From Actinomadura barringtoniae (GTDB lineage: Bacteria; Actinomycetota; Actinomycetes; Streptosporangiales; Streptosporangiaceae): DNA of 64,000 bases. The notes beneath the pieces were generated by a model. The model saw nothing but the letters and a program-made list of their open reading frames with translations. It was not told the DNA's origin and did not search any database. Of the stretch, positions 1-9,562 are shown in pieces; positions within the stretch are counted from its first letter, which is position 1, and each line of letters starts with the position of its first letter. A program made the translations under genes and the position numbers. Where the stretch lies: assembly GCF_017573505.1 (NCBI RefSeq), contig NZ_JAGEOJ010000012.1:310001-374000 (forward strand), written 5' to 3'.

Positions 1-127
1 GGGTGATGGCCGCGTTCACGATGACCAGCAGGCCGATCGCGGCGTACACGCCGTAGTCCTGCAGCCAGGCCAGCAGCCGGTCGCGGTCGAACCCGCGCCG
101 GGCCGGCGCGGCGGCGGCCTCAGCCAT
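1..127 (-). CDS. Sugar ABC transporter permease (CUT2/RbsC-like), 5' part only
   Basis: Only about 42 codons are inside the window; the gene runs off the left edge. The ATG at 125-127 overlaps the end of the upstream ATPase gene by 8 bases, so the two are translationally coupled. The visible N-terminus is a short Ala/Arg-rich cytoplasmic stretch followed by the start of a hydrophobic segment (YGVYAAIGLLVIVNAAIT). It is third in the order binding protein, ATPase, permease, which is standard for CUT2 (ribose/galactose/xylose-type) importers. The identity as permease rests mainly on this context, because the diagnostic membrane core is outside the window. Confidence 0.75.
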   Translation of the reverse strand, partial: MAEAAAAPARRGFDRDRLLAWLQDYGVYAAIGLLVIVNAAIT

Positions 128-1655
128 CGGAGTCCTCCTCGGTCTGGCCCGCGATGGCGCGCATCACGGCGTTCTCGGTGACGTCGTCGCCGTGCAGCTC
201 GCCGACGACGGCGCCGTCGCGCAGCAGGACCACGCGGTCGGAGCCCTCGACCAGCTCCTCCAGGTCGGAGGAGATGAGCAGCACGCCGAGGCCCTCCTCG
301 GCCAGCTCGTCGACCAGGGCCTGGACCTCGGCCTTGGCACCGACGTCGATGCCGCGGGTGGGCTCGTCCAGCAGGAGCACCTTGGGTTCGGTGGCCAGCC
401 AGCGCGCGAGGAGGACCTTCTGCTGGTTGCCGCCCGACAGCTCCCCGACGCGCTGGCCGGGGCCGGTCGCCTTGATGCGGAGCCTCTTCATGAAGACGTC
501 CACGATCCGGTCGATGCGCGATTCCGCGACGACGCCACCGCGCGACAGGCGCGGCAGGGCGGCGAGCGCGATGTTCTCCCGTACGGACAGGCCGGGGATG
601 ATGCCCTCGGACTTGCGGTCCTCGGGCAGCATGGCGACGCCCGCGCGGACCGCCGCGCCGGGCGAGCCGCGCCGGATGGGCGCCCCGGCGACGGTCACGC
701 GACCGCCGTCCAGCTGCAGCGCGCCCGCGATCGCCTTGGCGGTCTCGGTACGGCCCGCTCCCAGCAGTCCGCCGAGGCCGACGACCTCGCCGGGGCGGAT
801 CGACACCGACACCTCGTCGAGCAGGTGGCGGCTGCTCAGGCCGCGCGCCTCCACGACCGGGGCGGTGTCGGCGTCGTGGCCGCCGGAGAACTTGGTGAGG
901 CCCTCCTCCCGTACCTGCGACATCTCGCGGCCGAGCATGAGCGAGACGAGCTTCAAACGTTCCAGCTCGGCGAGCGGCCCGCGGTGCACCATGCGGCCGT
1001 CGCGCAGCACCGTGACGCGGTCGCAGATCCGGTAGAGCTCGTCGAGGCGGTGGCTCACGTACACCACCGCGATGCCGTCGCCGCGCAGCCGGTCGATCAC
1101 CCCGAAGAGGGTGGCGACCTCGCGCGGCTCCAGCGAGGAGGTCGGCTCGTCCATCACGACCAGCCGCGCGTCCACCGACACCGCCCGGGCCAGCGCGACC
1201 ATCTGCTGCGCGCCGACGCTGAGCGAACGCAGCGGGCGGCGCACGTCGATGTCCACGCCGTAGGACTCCAGGGCGGCGCCGGCCGCGCGGTTCATCTCGC
1301 TCTGGTCGATCAGGCCGAGGCGGGTGCGCGGCTCCCGCCCGAGCAGCAGGTTGCGCGCGACGCTCATGGACGGCACCAGGCCGATCTCCTGGTGGATGGC
1401 CTGGATGCCGGTCTGCTGCGCGTCCACCGCCGAGGCGAAGGCGACCGGGCGGCCCGCGAAGGCCAGCGAGCCCTCGTCGGGCCGGTAGACCCCGGTGATC
1501 ACCTTGATCAGCGTCGACTTCCCGGCGCCGTTCTCGCCGACGAGCGCGTGCACCTCGCCGGCGCGCACGTCGAGGGAGACGCCGTCCAGCGCCACCACAC
1601 CGGGGAAGCGCTTGACGACGTCTCGTACCTCGAGCAGCGGTCCGCTGTCTGACAC
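120..1655 (-). CDS. Sugar ABC transporter ATP-binding protein (CUT2, RbsA-like, two NBDs)
   Basis: A 511-residue cytoplasmic ATPase that would power sugar import. The start is the GTG at 1653-1655, preceded by GAGAGGGG; an upstream in-frame extension to 1835 lies inside the binding-protein gene and does not look like protein. The first nucleotide-binding domain has an intact Walker A (GENGAGKST), signature LSVGAQQ and Walker B (LVVMDEPTSSL). The second has the degenerate P-loop usual in this family (LLGAGRTE), with LSGGNQQK and LLLDEPTRGIDVG. The duplicated architecture and length match RbsA/MglA/XylG. It starts 10 bases after the binding-protein stop. The sugar cannot be read from the sequence; the neighbouring glycosidases suggest galactose- or arabinose-type products. 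Confidence 0.93.
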   Translation of the reverse strand: MSDSGPLLEVRDVVKRFPGVVALDGVSLDVRAGEVHALVGENGAGKSTLIKVITGVYRPDEGSLAFAGRPVAFASAVDAQQTGIQAIHQEIGLVPSMSVARNLLLGREPRTRLGLIDQSEMNRAAGAALESYGVDIDVRRPLRSLSVGAQQMVALARAVSVDARLVVMDEPTSSLEPREVATLFGVIDRLRGDGIAVVYVSHRLDELYRICDRVTVLRDGRMVHRGPLAELERLKLVSLMLGREMSQVREEGLTKFSGGHDADTAPVVEARGLSSRHLLDEVSVSIRPGEVVGLGGLLGAGRTETAKAIAGALQLDGGRVTVAGAPIRRGSPGAAVRAGVAMLPEDRKSEGIIPGLSVRENIALAALPRLSRGGVVAESRIDRIVDVFMKRLRIKATGPGQRVGELSGGNQQKVLLARWLATEPKVLLLDEPTRGIDVGAKAEVQALVDELAEEGLGVLLISSDLEELVEGSDRVVLLRDGAVVGELHGDDVTENAVMRAIAGQTEEDSDG

Positions 1656-1665
1656 GTCACCCCTC

Positions 1666-2754
1666 TCAGTACGCGCCGGACAGGGACTGCTTGGCGTTGC
1701 CGGAGTCGTACTCGCGGTCGGAGATGATGATCTTCTCGGGGATCGACTCGCCCGCCAGGAACTTCTGCAGGGTCTGGAAGGCCAGCGGGCCGAACCGGGG
1801 GTTGGACTCCACCACGGCGTAGATCCAGCCGTCAACGATGCCCTGCACCGCGTTCCGGGTGCCGTCCACCGACACGATCTTGATCTGGCCGGGCTTCTTG
1901 CCGGCGCCCTTCAGCGCGGTCACGGCGCCGAGCGCCATCTCGTCGTTCTCGGCGTAGATGGCGTTCACGTCCGGGTTGCTCTGGATCAGCTGCTCGGTGA
2001 CCTGCTGGCCCTTCTCGCGGGCGAACTCGCCGGTCTGCTCGAAGGTGATCTTGATGTTCGGGGCCTTGGCCGCGATCTCCTTCTTGAAGCCGTCGGTCCG
2101 TTCGGTGGTCACGTTGTTGCCGGACGCGCCGAGCAGGATCGCGACCTTGCCCTTGCCGCCGAGCGCCTTGATCATCTGGTCGGCGGCGCGGCGGCCCTGC
2201 TCGGTGAAGTCCGAGCCGATGAAGGTCAGGTAGTCCTTGCAGGCGGTGGCGTTGATCTTCCGGTCCACCGTGATGATCGGGATCTTCTTGCCCGCGGCCT
2301 GCTGGAGCACCGGCTCCCAGCCGTCGGAGTTCAGGGGCGCGATGACCAGGGCCTTGGCGCCCTGGGCGATGAGCTGCTGGACGTCGCTGATCTGCTTGTT
2401 GAACAGCGACTGCCCGTTGGTGCTCTTCAGGCCGGAGACGCCCTGCTTGCCGGCCTCGTCCTTGATGGACTTGGTCTCGGCGATGCGGAACGGGTTGGCC
2501 TCCTTCTCCGACTGGGAGAAGCCGACGACCGCGGTCTTCGGATCGAACTTGGTCGCGCCGAACTTGGTCAGCGTGCACGACGGGCCGGTGCCCGCCGCCG
2601 GGGTCTGGGCCACCTGCTGCTGGCCCTGCGCGTTGCCGGAGTCGCCGCCCGAGGAGTCCTCGGACTTGGAACAACCGGTCAGGACGATGGACAGGGAGAC
2701 GAGCGAGGCGAGCACGGTGGTGCGGCCGGCATGGCTGCCCTGAGGCACCTTCAT
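1666..2754 (-). CDS. Sugar-binding lipoprotein of CUT2 ABC transporter
   Basis: A 362-residue exported solute-binding protein. The start at ATG 2752-2754 has a strong ribosome site (GAGGAGGG) 6-7 bases upstream. The N-terminus is a lipoprotein signal with lipobox LTGC (Cys28), followed by a Ser/Gly/Gln-rich tether. The body has the periplasmic-binding-protein type 1 fold of RbsB/LacI: GFSQSEKEANPFR near the start, an internal ligand-cleft segment NATACKDYLTFIGSDF, and AENDEMALGAVTAL, which corresponds to the conserved NDxMALGA motif. First gene of the operon that continues with the ATPase and permease. A good sigma-70-like promoter lies just upstream. Confidence 0.92.
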   Translation of the reverse strand: MKVPQGSHAGRTTVLASLVSLSIVLTGCSKSEDSSGGDSGNAQGQQQVAQTPAAGTGPSCTLTKFGATKFDPKTAVVGFSQSEKEANPFRIAETKSIKDEAGKQGVSGLKSTNGQSLFNKQISDVQQLIAQGAKALVIAPLNSDGWEPVLQQAAGKKIPIITVDRKINATACKDYLTFIGSDFTEQGRRAADQMIKALGGKGKVAILLGASGNNVTTERTDGFKKEIAAKAPNIKITFEQTGEFAREKGQQVTEQLIQSNPDVNAIYAENDEMALGAVTALKGAGKKPGQIKIVSVDGTRNAVQGIVDGWIYAVVESNPRFGPLAFQTLQKFLAGESIPEKIIISDREYDSGNAKQSLSGAY

Positions 2755-2787
2755 CAGCAGTCCCTCCTCGGGGCGATGGGTGCGCCC

Positions 2788-2816
2788 ATTGAGCCATCCC
2801 GGTCCATTTCTGTCAA
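2788..2816 (-). promoter_or_regulatory. Probable sigma-70 promoter of the sugar ABC operon
   Basis: Read on the minus strand, a consensus -35 TTGACA (2811-2816) is followed after 17 bases by a -10-like CTCAAT (2788-2793), about 35 bases upstream of the binding-protein ATG. The spacing is ideal and the -35 is perfect. No experimental support. Confidence 0.5.
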
Positions 2817-2850
2817 CAGCGATCTGAATATTGCAAAAGCGGTCAACCGT

Positions 2851-2863
2851 CCTCATGATGAGG
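2851..2863. promoter_or_regulatory. Palindrome CCTCATGATGAGG between divergent sugar genes
   Basis: A perfect inverted repeat with a single central base, midway between the sugar ABC operon and the divergent GH2 gene. Such a position suits an operator shared by both transcription units. No regulator gene sits next to it. Confidence 0.35.
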
Positions 2864-2890
2864 CCACCCCCACCGGAGGGAGCCCATCCC

Positions 2891-5404
2891 GTGCAGAATC
2901 GAAGATCACAGGCGGCCACCGGACTTCTCGGCCTCGCGGTCCTCCTGGTCGCGCTCCTCGCACAGGCGCCCGCGCACGCCGCGGGCCCAGGGAAGGCACC
3001 ATTGCTCATCACCACGCCGACCGACCTGACCACCCCGTGGACGGCCCAGGTCACACCGACGAACGCGCTCCCGGACTACCCGCGGCCGCAGCTCACCCGC
3101 GAGCGCTGGCAGAACCTGAACGGCACGTGGCAGTTCGCCGAGACCGCCGCCGGGCAGCCGCCGCCGATCGGCGTCGACCTCGGTGAGCGGGTCCTGGTGC
3201 CCTACCCGGTCGAGTCCAGGCTCTCGGGCATCCAGCGGCACGTGGACCGCATGTGGTACCGCCGCACGTTCACCCTCCCCCCGTCCTGGCGCCGCGACCG
3301 GCTGCTCCTGCACTTCGGGGCGGTCGATTACCAGGCCACGGTGTACGTGAACGGCCAGAAGCTCCTCACCCACACCGGCGGCTACGACCCGTTCAGCGTG
3401 GACGTGACCGACGCGCTGAAGAACAAGGGCAAGGGCGAGCAGGAGATCATCCTCGGCGTCACCGACACCACCGACATCGGCTCCCAGGCGGTCGGCAAGC
3501 AGCGCAAGCCCGGCGACGGGATCTTCTACACCCCGTCCTCGGGCATCTGGCAGACCGTCTGGATGGAACCGGTCGCCACCGCGCACATCGAGAACCTCCA
3601 GTCCACGCCAGACCTGGCCGCAGGCGCCCTGCGCCTCACCGTCAAGACGGCCGGAGGCCAGACCAGCGGCCAGACGGTCGAGGCGGTCGCGTACGCGGGC
3701 GACACCGAGGTCGGCCGCGTCACCGGCGCGCCCGGCACCGAGCTCAAGCTGCCCGTGCCGAAGGCCCATCTGTGGACGCCTGACGACCCGTTCCTCTACG
3801 ACCTGCACGTCCGGCTGCGCGACGGCAACGGCAACCGGGTCGCCGACGAGGTCGGCTCCTACTTCGGCATGCGGTCCATCACCAACGCCAAGGGCCCCGA
3901 CGGCAAGGTCCGGATGATGCTGAACGGCACGTTCGTGATGCAGGTCGGCACGCTCGACCAGGGGTTCTGGCCGGACGGGATCTACACCGCGCCGACCGAC
4001 GCGGCCCTGCGCTTCGACCTTGAAGCCCACAAGAAGCTCGGCTTCAACATGGTCCGCAAGCACATCAAGGTCGAGCCCTCGCGCTGGTACTACTGGGCCG
4101 ACCGGCTGGGCCTGCTGGTCTGGCAGGACATGCCCGCCACGTTCGGCGGCCACACGCCATCCGACGCCGTGAAGGCTCAGTACGAGACCGAGATGCGGGC
4201 GATGATGGCCCAGCTCCACAACCACCCCTCGATCGTGGTCTGGGTGCCGTTCAACGAGGGCTGGGGCGAGTACGAGCCCAAGCGCATCGCCGACGCCGTG
4301 AAGTCGTGGGACCCGAGCCGCCTGGTCGACGCCAACAGCGGCGTGAACTGCTGCGACTCGCTGCCCGACCAGGGCGAGGGCGAGATCTACGACGACCACA
4401 CCTACGTCGGTCCCGGCGCACCCTCCGCCTCGACCACCCGTGCGGTCGTCGCCGGCGAGTACGGCGGGCTCGGGCTGCGCGTCGACGGCCACATGTACGA
4501 CCCCGACCACGGCTTCGCCTACGAGATGACGCCCGACTCGGCGACGCTCACCAGGCGCTACACCGAGCTGCAGGACAAGATGCTCACGGTCGAGAAGCGC
4601 TGCGCGGTGTCGGCGTCGGTCTACACGCAGATCACCGATGTCGAGAACGAGATCAACGGGATCTACACCTACGACCGGCGCGTCCTGAAGGCCGACGCCG
4701 CCGCCGTCAAGGCCGCCAACGAGAAGCTGATCGCGGCGTCGGGCACCAGCAGCGAGCCGCCGACGTTCCCGCCGGGCAAGCCGGGGCTGGACGGCGTGAG
4801 CTTCTACCCGTTCGACGAAGGTAGCGGCACCACCGCCAAGGACGTCGCGGGCCCGCACGACGCGACGCTTGTGAACGGCCCGCAGTGGACCACCGGCCAC
4901 AACGCCGGCGGCCTGCAGTTCAACGGCTCGGACCAGTACGCCGACGCGGGCGCGGCGATCCTGGACACCACCGGCAACTACAGCGTCTCGGCCTGGGTGA
5001 AGCTGGACAAGCTCAGGTCGTTCGGCACGGCGGTGAGCCAGGACGGCACCAACAACAGCGCCTTCTACCTGCAGTACTCCGGCCCCGACGACCGGTTCGC
5101 GTTCAGCTTCGCCGGGCTGCGCGCGCTGTCGTCCAGCCCGCCCGAGACCGGCCACTGGTATCACCTGACCGGCGTTCGCGACGCCGTGAACGGCACGCTG
5201 ACGCTCTACGTCGACGGCAAGCAGTCGGGCGCGAGCGCGGCGGCGTGCCTGGGTGACCCCTCCACCGGCCACACCGTCATCGGCCGGGGCAAGTACGGCG
5301 GCAACCCCGTCGACTACTGGCCCGGCGCCCTCGACCAGGTCCACCTCTACGACCGCGCGCTCAGCGCCGCCGAGGTGTCCGCTCTCTACGAATCCGGCCG
5401 GTAG
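2891..5404 (+). CDS. Secreted glycoside hydrolase family 2 enzyme with C-terminal LamG domain
   Basis: An 837-residue exported beta-glycosidase, galactosidase- or glucuronidase-like. I chose the GTG at 2891 because GGAGGG precedes it by 10 bases and it opens directly into a signal peptide ending AHAAG. Domain order: jelly-roll sugar-binding domain (about 30-190, WYRRTFTLPP), immunoglobulin-like GH2 domain (about 200-310), TIM barrel (about 320-600) and a concanavalin-like LamG domain (about 630-835, starting FYPFDEGSGT). The putative acid/base is Glu456 in FNEGWG and the nucleophile Glu523 in GEYGG, both in the expected GH2 context. It is followed 36 bases later by the GH127-like gene and diverges from a sugar importer, so the locus looks like a glycan-utilisation unit. 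Exact linkage specificity is not readable. Confidence 0.9.
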   Translation: MQNRRSQAATGLLGLAVLLVALLAQAPAHAAGPGKAPLLITTPTDLTTPWTAQVTPTNALPDYPRPQLTRERWQNLNGTWQFAETAAGQPPPIGVDLGERVLVPYPVESRLSGIQRHVDRMWYRRTFTLPPSWRRDRLLLHFGAVDYQATVYVNGQKLLTHTGGYDPFSVDVTDALKNKGKGEQEIILGVTDTTDIGSQAVGKQRKPGDGIFYTPSSGIWQTVWMEPVATAHIENLQSTPDLAAGALRLTVKTAGGQTSGQTVEAVAYAGDTEVGRVTGAPGTELKLPVPKAHLWTPDDPFLYDLHVRLRDGNGNRVADEVGSYFGMRSITNAKGPDGKVRMMLNGTFVMQVGTLDQGFWPDGIYTAPTDAALRFDLEAHKKLGFNMVRKHIKVEPSRWYYWADRLGLLVWQDMPATFGGHTPSDAVKAQYETEMRAMMAQLHNHPSIVVWVPFNEGWGEYEPKRIADAVKSWDPSRLVDANSGVNCCDSLPDQGEGEIYDDHTYVGPGAPSASTTRAVVAGEYGGLGLRVDGHMYDPDHGFAYEMTPDSATLTRRYTELQDKMLTVEKRCAVSASVYTQITDVENEINGIYTYDRRVLKADAAAVKAANEKLIAASGTSSEPPTFPPGKPGLDGVSFYPFDEGSGTTAKDVAGPHDATLVNGPQWTTGHNAGGLQFNGSDQYADAGAAILDTTGNYSVSAWVKLDKLRSFGTAVSQDGTNNSAFYLQYSGPDDRFAFSFAGLRALSSSPPETGHWYHLTGVRDAVNGTLTLYVDGKQSGASAAACLGDPSTGHTVIGRGKYGGNPVDYWPGALDQVHLYDRALSAAEVSALYESGR

Positions 5405-5440
5405 CCCGGCAGGAAGCCGTTCCGCAAAGGGAGAGACCGA

Positions 5441-7932
5441 ATGGAACGCCGAGAGTTCCTCAAGCACGGCCTGGTGGCCGCGGGCGGCGTCGCCGTCGCC
5501 GGGACGGCCACCGGCACCGCCCAAGCCTCCCAGACCTCCTCAGCCTCCCAGACCTCCTCCGCAGCGACCGACGTCCAGGTGATGGCCACCGTTCAGACGA
5601 CAACGGCGGGCGGCCACTACACACCCAACCGCGCCCCGCTCCAGCCCGAGCCGTTCCTGCGGCTCCCACCCGGCAGCGTCCGGCCGGGCGGCTGGCTGCG
5701 CGGCCGGCTCGACCTGCAGCTGAACGGCCTGAACGGGCGCATGACCGAGGTCTCCGACTACCTGGCCTACGACGACTGCGGCTGGGTGCATCCCGAGAAA
5801 GACGGCTGGGAGGAGCTGCCCTACTGGCTGCGCGGCTTCAGCGATCTGGCCCTGGTCACCGGCGACGATCGCACCCGTACGCTCGCGCGCCGCTGGATCG
5901 ACGGCATCCTGGCGGCCGGGCAGCCCGACGGCTGGTTCGGCCCGGCCGCCAAGCGCACGTCCCTGGAGGGCGGGCCGGACTTCTGGCCGCACATGCCGGT
6001 GATGGACGCGCTGCGGTCGTACGCCGACGCGACCGGCGACGACCGGATCGTGCCGTTCCTGACCGCCTATCTGCGCTTCCAGAACGGCCAGCCGCCGGAG
6101 GTGTTCGCGCGCGGCTGGGGCGCGTTCCGGTGGGGCGACAACCTCGACAGCGTCTACTGGCTCTACAACCGGACGGCGACGGCTGGCTGCTCGACCTCGC
6201 CCACAAGATCCACGCCGGCTCGGCCGACTACGTGCACACCATCCCGACCTGGCACAACGTCAACCTCGCCCAGGGCTTCCGTGAACCGTCGCAGTACGGG
6301 GTCCTCGCCGCCGACCCGGCCCTGCGCGCGGCGACCTACCGCATTTACGACACGGTGATGGGAACGTACGGGCAGTTCGCGGGCGGCGGATTCGCCGGTG
6401 ACGAGAACTGCCGGCCGCATTTCGGCGATCCGCGGCAGGGCTTCGAGACGTGCGGGTTCGTGGAGTACATGCACAGCTTCGAGCTGCTGACCCGGATGAC
6501 CGGCGATCCGGTGTGGGCCGACCGCTGCGAGGACATCGCGTTCAACTCCCTTCCCGCCGCGTTCGATCCTGAGCAGAAAGGCACCCATTACGTCACCAGT
6601 GCCAACAGCGTTCAGCTGGACGACGTCGCCAAGACCGACGGGCAGTTCCAGAACCGTTTCGCCATGCAGGCCTATATGCCGGGCGTTCACAACTACCGCT
6701 GTTGCCCGCACAACTACGGCATGGGCTGGCCTTACTTCGCCGAGGAGCTGTGGCTGGCGACCTTCGACGCGGGACTGTGCGCCTCGATGTACGCCGCGTC
6801 CACGGTGAAGGCCAAGGTCGGCAAGGACGCCACGAACGTCACCATCACCGCCGACACCACCTATCCGTTCGACGAGAACGTCCAGTTCAAGGTCGCGCCC
6901 GACAAGGCCGTGTCGTTCCCGCTGTACCTGCGGGTGCCGCGCTGGTGCGCCGCCGCCCCAGAGCTGCGCGTCAACGGCTCACGGCTCACGCTGCCGGCGG
7001 CCAAGACACCCGGCTACATCAGGGTGGAGCGGGTCTGGCAGGCCGGCGACACGGTCCAGCTGCGCCTGCCGATGCGCGTCGCCACGCGGACCTGGCGTTC
7101 CAACCACTCCTCGGTCTCGGTGGACCGGGGCCCGCTCACCTACTCGCTGGAGATCCAGGAGAACTGGCGGCGGTCGGGCGGCAGCGACGCCTGGCCCGAG
7201 TACGAGGTCATCGCCGGATCGGCCTGGAACTACGGCCTGGACGGCGGCACGATCACCAGCCGCCGCCGCACGCCGTCGGGGTCCGACCCGTTCACCCGCG
7301 AGGGGGTGCCGCTGGAGCTGCGCGCCCGCGCCCGCCGGATCCCCAACTGGCGCGTGGACCGCCAGAACGTCGTCCGCACGCTCCAGGACGGCCCGGTCGC
7401 CTCCGCCGAGAAGGCCGAGACGGTCTCGCTCATCCCGATGGGCGCGGCGCGGCTGCGGATCACCTCGTTCCCGGTCATCGGGCACGGGCCGGACGCCCAC
7501 CAGTGGATCCTGCCGCCGAACACCAGCGCGTCCCACGTGTGGCAGGGCGACACCACCGAGGCGCTGTGCGACGGCGTGGAGCCCTCCGGCTCGGGCGACC
7601 AGTCGATCCCCCGCTTCACCTGGTGGGACCACCAGGGCACGACCGAGTGGGTGCAGTACGAGTTCGACAAGCCGCTGCAGGCCGCGAGCGCGGCCGTGTA
7701 CTGGTTCGACGACACCGGAGCCGGGGCGTGCCGGGTGCCGGTCTCCTGGCGGCTGCTGTACATCGACGGAACGGCCTGGAAACCGGTCCAGAACCCGTCC
7801 GGGTACGGCGTCGCCCGCGACACCTACAACAAGGTGACCTTCACCCCGGTCACCGCCACCGCCTTCCGAGTGGAGGTACAGCTCGCCGGCGGATTCTCCG
7901 GCGGCATCCTGGAATGGAGGATGAACCCCTGA
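5441..7932 (+). pseudogene. GH127-like beta-L-arabinofuranosidase (DUF1680), one-base frameshift near 6175
   Basis: One gene split across two frames. The first part starts at ATG 5441 (AAGGGAGA upstream) with a Tat-type signal (RREFLKHG) and encodes the first half of an (alpha/alpha)6 barrel. At about 6172-6178 (acggcgacgg) one base is missing, probably a G of a GGC codon; the homologous reading NRTGDGWLLDLAHK then continues in the next frame to 7932. With the base restored the product is about 830 residues. The GH127 zinc/thiolate site is complete: ETC (Glu336, Cys338) and the CC pair (Cys421, Cys422), spaced as in the characterised enzyme HypBA1, where the first Cys of the pair is the nucleophile. 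The last ~130 residues resemble an F5/8-type carbohydrate-binding domain. It may be a true mutation or a sequencing error; everything else is intact. Confidence 0.82.
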
Positions 7933-7945
7933 TGCGGCCTTCCCG

Positions 7946-9463
7946 CTACTTGGAGGGCTGGCAGAGGTAGGCGTTGCGGAGCTCGTCGCAGGGTCGGGGG
8001 CCGTGCGCCCGCACGATGTCCTTGCCCACGTCGTTGGTGAGGTAGCGGATGAAGCTGGCCGCGAGCGATCCCGACGGGAGCTCGCCGTAGGTGTAGGCGT
8101 ACTCGGTCTCCCAGAACGGGTAGGCGCCGTGGTCGGCCTCTTCCAGCGTCGCCTTGTGGCCGCCGATCCGCACCAGTTGCAGATCGCCGCGGCTCGAGGC
8201 GGCGCCCTCCTCGGCGTAGCCCATCGCGCCCTGCGTATGGGCCACGACGTCCAGCAGGTCCTCGGTGGAGCTGCGCGCGCACCGCGGGACGCCACCCTGG
8301 GCTCCCGCGGCCGGCTCGCGGCAGTCGTCGGAGGTATCGCCCGGCTCGCGCCTGCCGCCGAGGACCCGCTGCTCGAACGTCTTGCGCGTACCGGAGTTGG
8401 AGTAGCGGCCGACCAGCCGGACCGGCTGGTCCTTGCCGCCGACGTCCTGCCAGTTGGACACCTGGCCGTTGTAGATCTTCCTGATCTGCTGGAGTGACAG
8501 GTCCTGCACGCCCGCGTCCTTGTTGACCACGACGCTGAACAGGGAGAACGCGACGGGCCGCTGGATCAGCTGCGGATAGCCGTCGGGCTTCACGCCGTCG
8601 CTGAACGCCAGCATGCCGCCACCCGGCTTGAGCCGCTGCAGTCCCTCGGCGCTGCCCTTGGTGTCGACGGTGAAGTGCGCGCCGCTGCAGGAGTGGGCGT
8701 AGGACCTGGTCGCCTCCTGCAGCACCGGGCTGAACGCCGTCGACCCGGTGATGATGAGCTTGCCCTTGGCGCAGTCCAGCGGCGTCTTGTCGTCGCCGAA
8801 CGAGATGATCGACTGGGCGACGATGACGGCGACCAGGAACGCGACCAGCCAGACCGCGCGCAGCGACGTGCCCGCGTTGCTCTTGGTCTCCTGCAGCCCG
8901 CCGCGCCCCGCGCCGCCCTTGATGCCGCCGACGACCTCGGGGTCGGCGAACGCGACGCTCCGGCCGTTGTCGTTGTCGGGGTGGCGTTCCAGCGCGGCCA
9001 GCACCTTGTAGTGCGCGGCCCGGTTCATCGGGACCTTGGGCAGCTCGATGACGCCGTCCACCGCGTTCAGCCCGGAGGTCTCGCTGAAGGAGTGGCGCAG
9101 GAAGCCGTCGCTGAGCTCGGTCACCACCATGCCCGCGACGCGGCGGCCCGGGAAGCGGACCCGTACCCCCACCTTGTCGTCGTCCAGCACGGCGTAGTCG
9201 CTGGTGTCGATGTGGGTGGCGCCGTTGTTCTCGATGCGCAGCAGCACGAACGACGGGTCGACCAGCGGGTCCCCGCCGCTCTTGCGCAGTTGCTGGAGCG
9301 CCCCCGCGTACTCCGAATGCACCTCGTCGGTCGCGATCGTGTCCATCTGCACGCGGTAACCCAGCCGCTTGCGCCCGACGAGAACGAACTCGTACAGGAA
9401 CGCGATGATCGGCACGACCACACCGAAGACCGCGAGAACGACCCCCCACGGAAAACTGTTCAC
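7946..9463 (-). CDS. Membrane-anchored PstS-like substrate-binding protein
   Basis: A 505-residue protein starting at GTG 9461-9463, with only a weak ribosome site. Residues ~6-27 form one membrane helix. A ~170-residue N-terminal region follows (YRVQMDTIATDEVHSEYAG) that I do not recognise. A second helix lies at about 203-222 (AVWLVAFLVAVIVAQSII). The C-terminal ~280 residues are a phosphate-binding-protein-like module of the PstS/type 2 family: TGSTAFSPVLQ, FSDG, QIRKIYNGQVSNWQDVGG, SGTRKTFEQRVLGG, GAMGYAEEG. It has no transporter genes beside it, so sensing or signalling is as likely as uptake. Convergent with the GH127 gene, 13 bases between stops. Confidence 0.75.
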   Translation of the reverse strand: MNSFPWGVVLAVFGVVVPIIAFLYEFVLVGRKRLGYRVQMDTIATDEVHSEYAGALQQLRKSGGDPLVDPSFVLLRIENNGATHIDTSDYAVLDDDKVGVRVRFPGRRVAGMVVTELSDGFLRHSFSETSGLNAVDGVIELPKVPMNRAAHYKVLAALERHPDNDNGRSVAFADPEVVGGIKGGAGRGGLQETKSNAGTSLRAVWLVAFLVAVIVAQSIISFGDDKTPLDCAKGKLIITGSTAFSPVLQEATRSYAHSCSGAHFTVDTKGSAEGLQRLKPGGGMLAFSDGVKPDGYPQLIQRPVAFSLFSVVVNKDAGVQDLSLQQIRKIYNGQVSNWQDVGGKDQPVRLVGRYSNSGTRKTFEQRVLGGRREPGDTSDDCREPAAGAQGGVPRCARSSTEDLLDVVAHTQGAMGYAEEGAASSRGDLQLVRIGGHKATLEEADHGAYPFWETEYAYTYGELPSGSLAASFIRYLTNDVGKDIVRAHGPRPCDELRNAYLCQPSK

Positions 9464-9562
9464 GCAGGCCCAAGGTAGAAGTCGCGAGACCGTTTCATGA
9501 CTGCCGGGACAAGGTTTCGGCGAGAGTTCACCGCTCGTTGAGCTCCGCGGCGCTCTCGGGCC

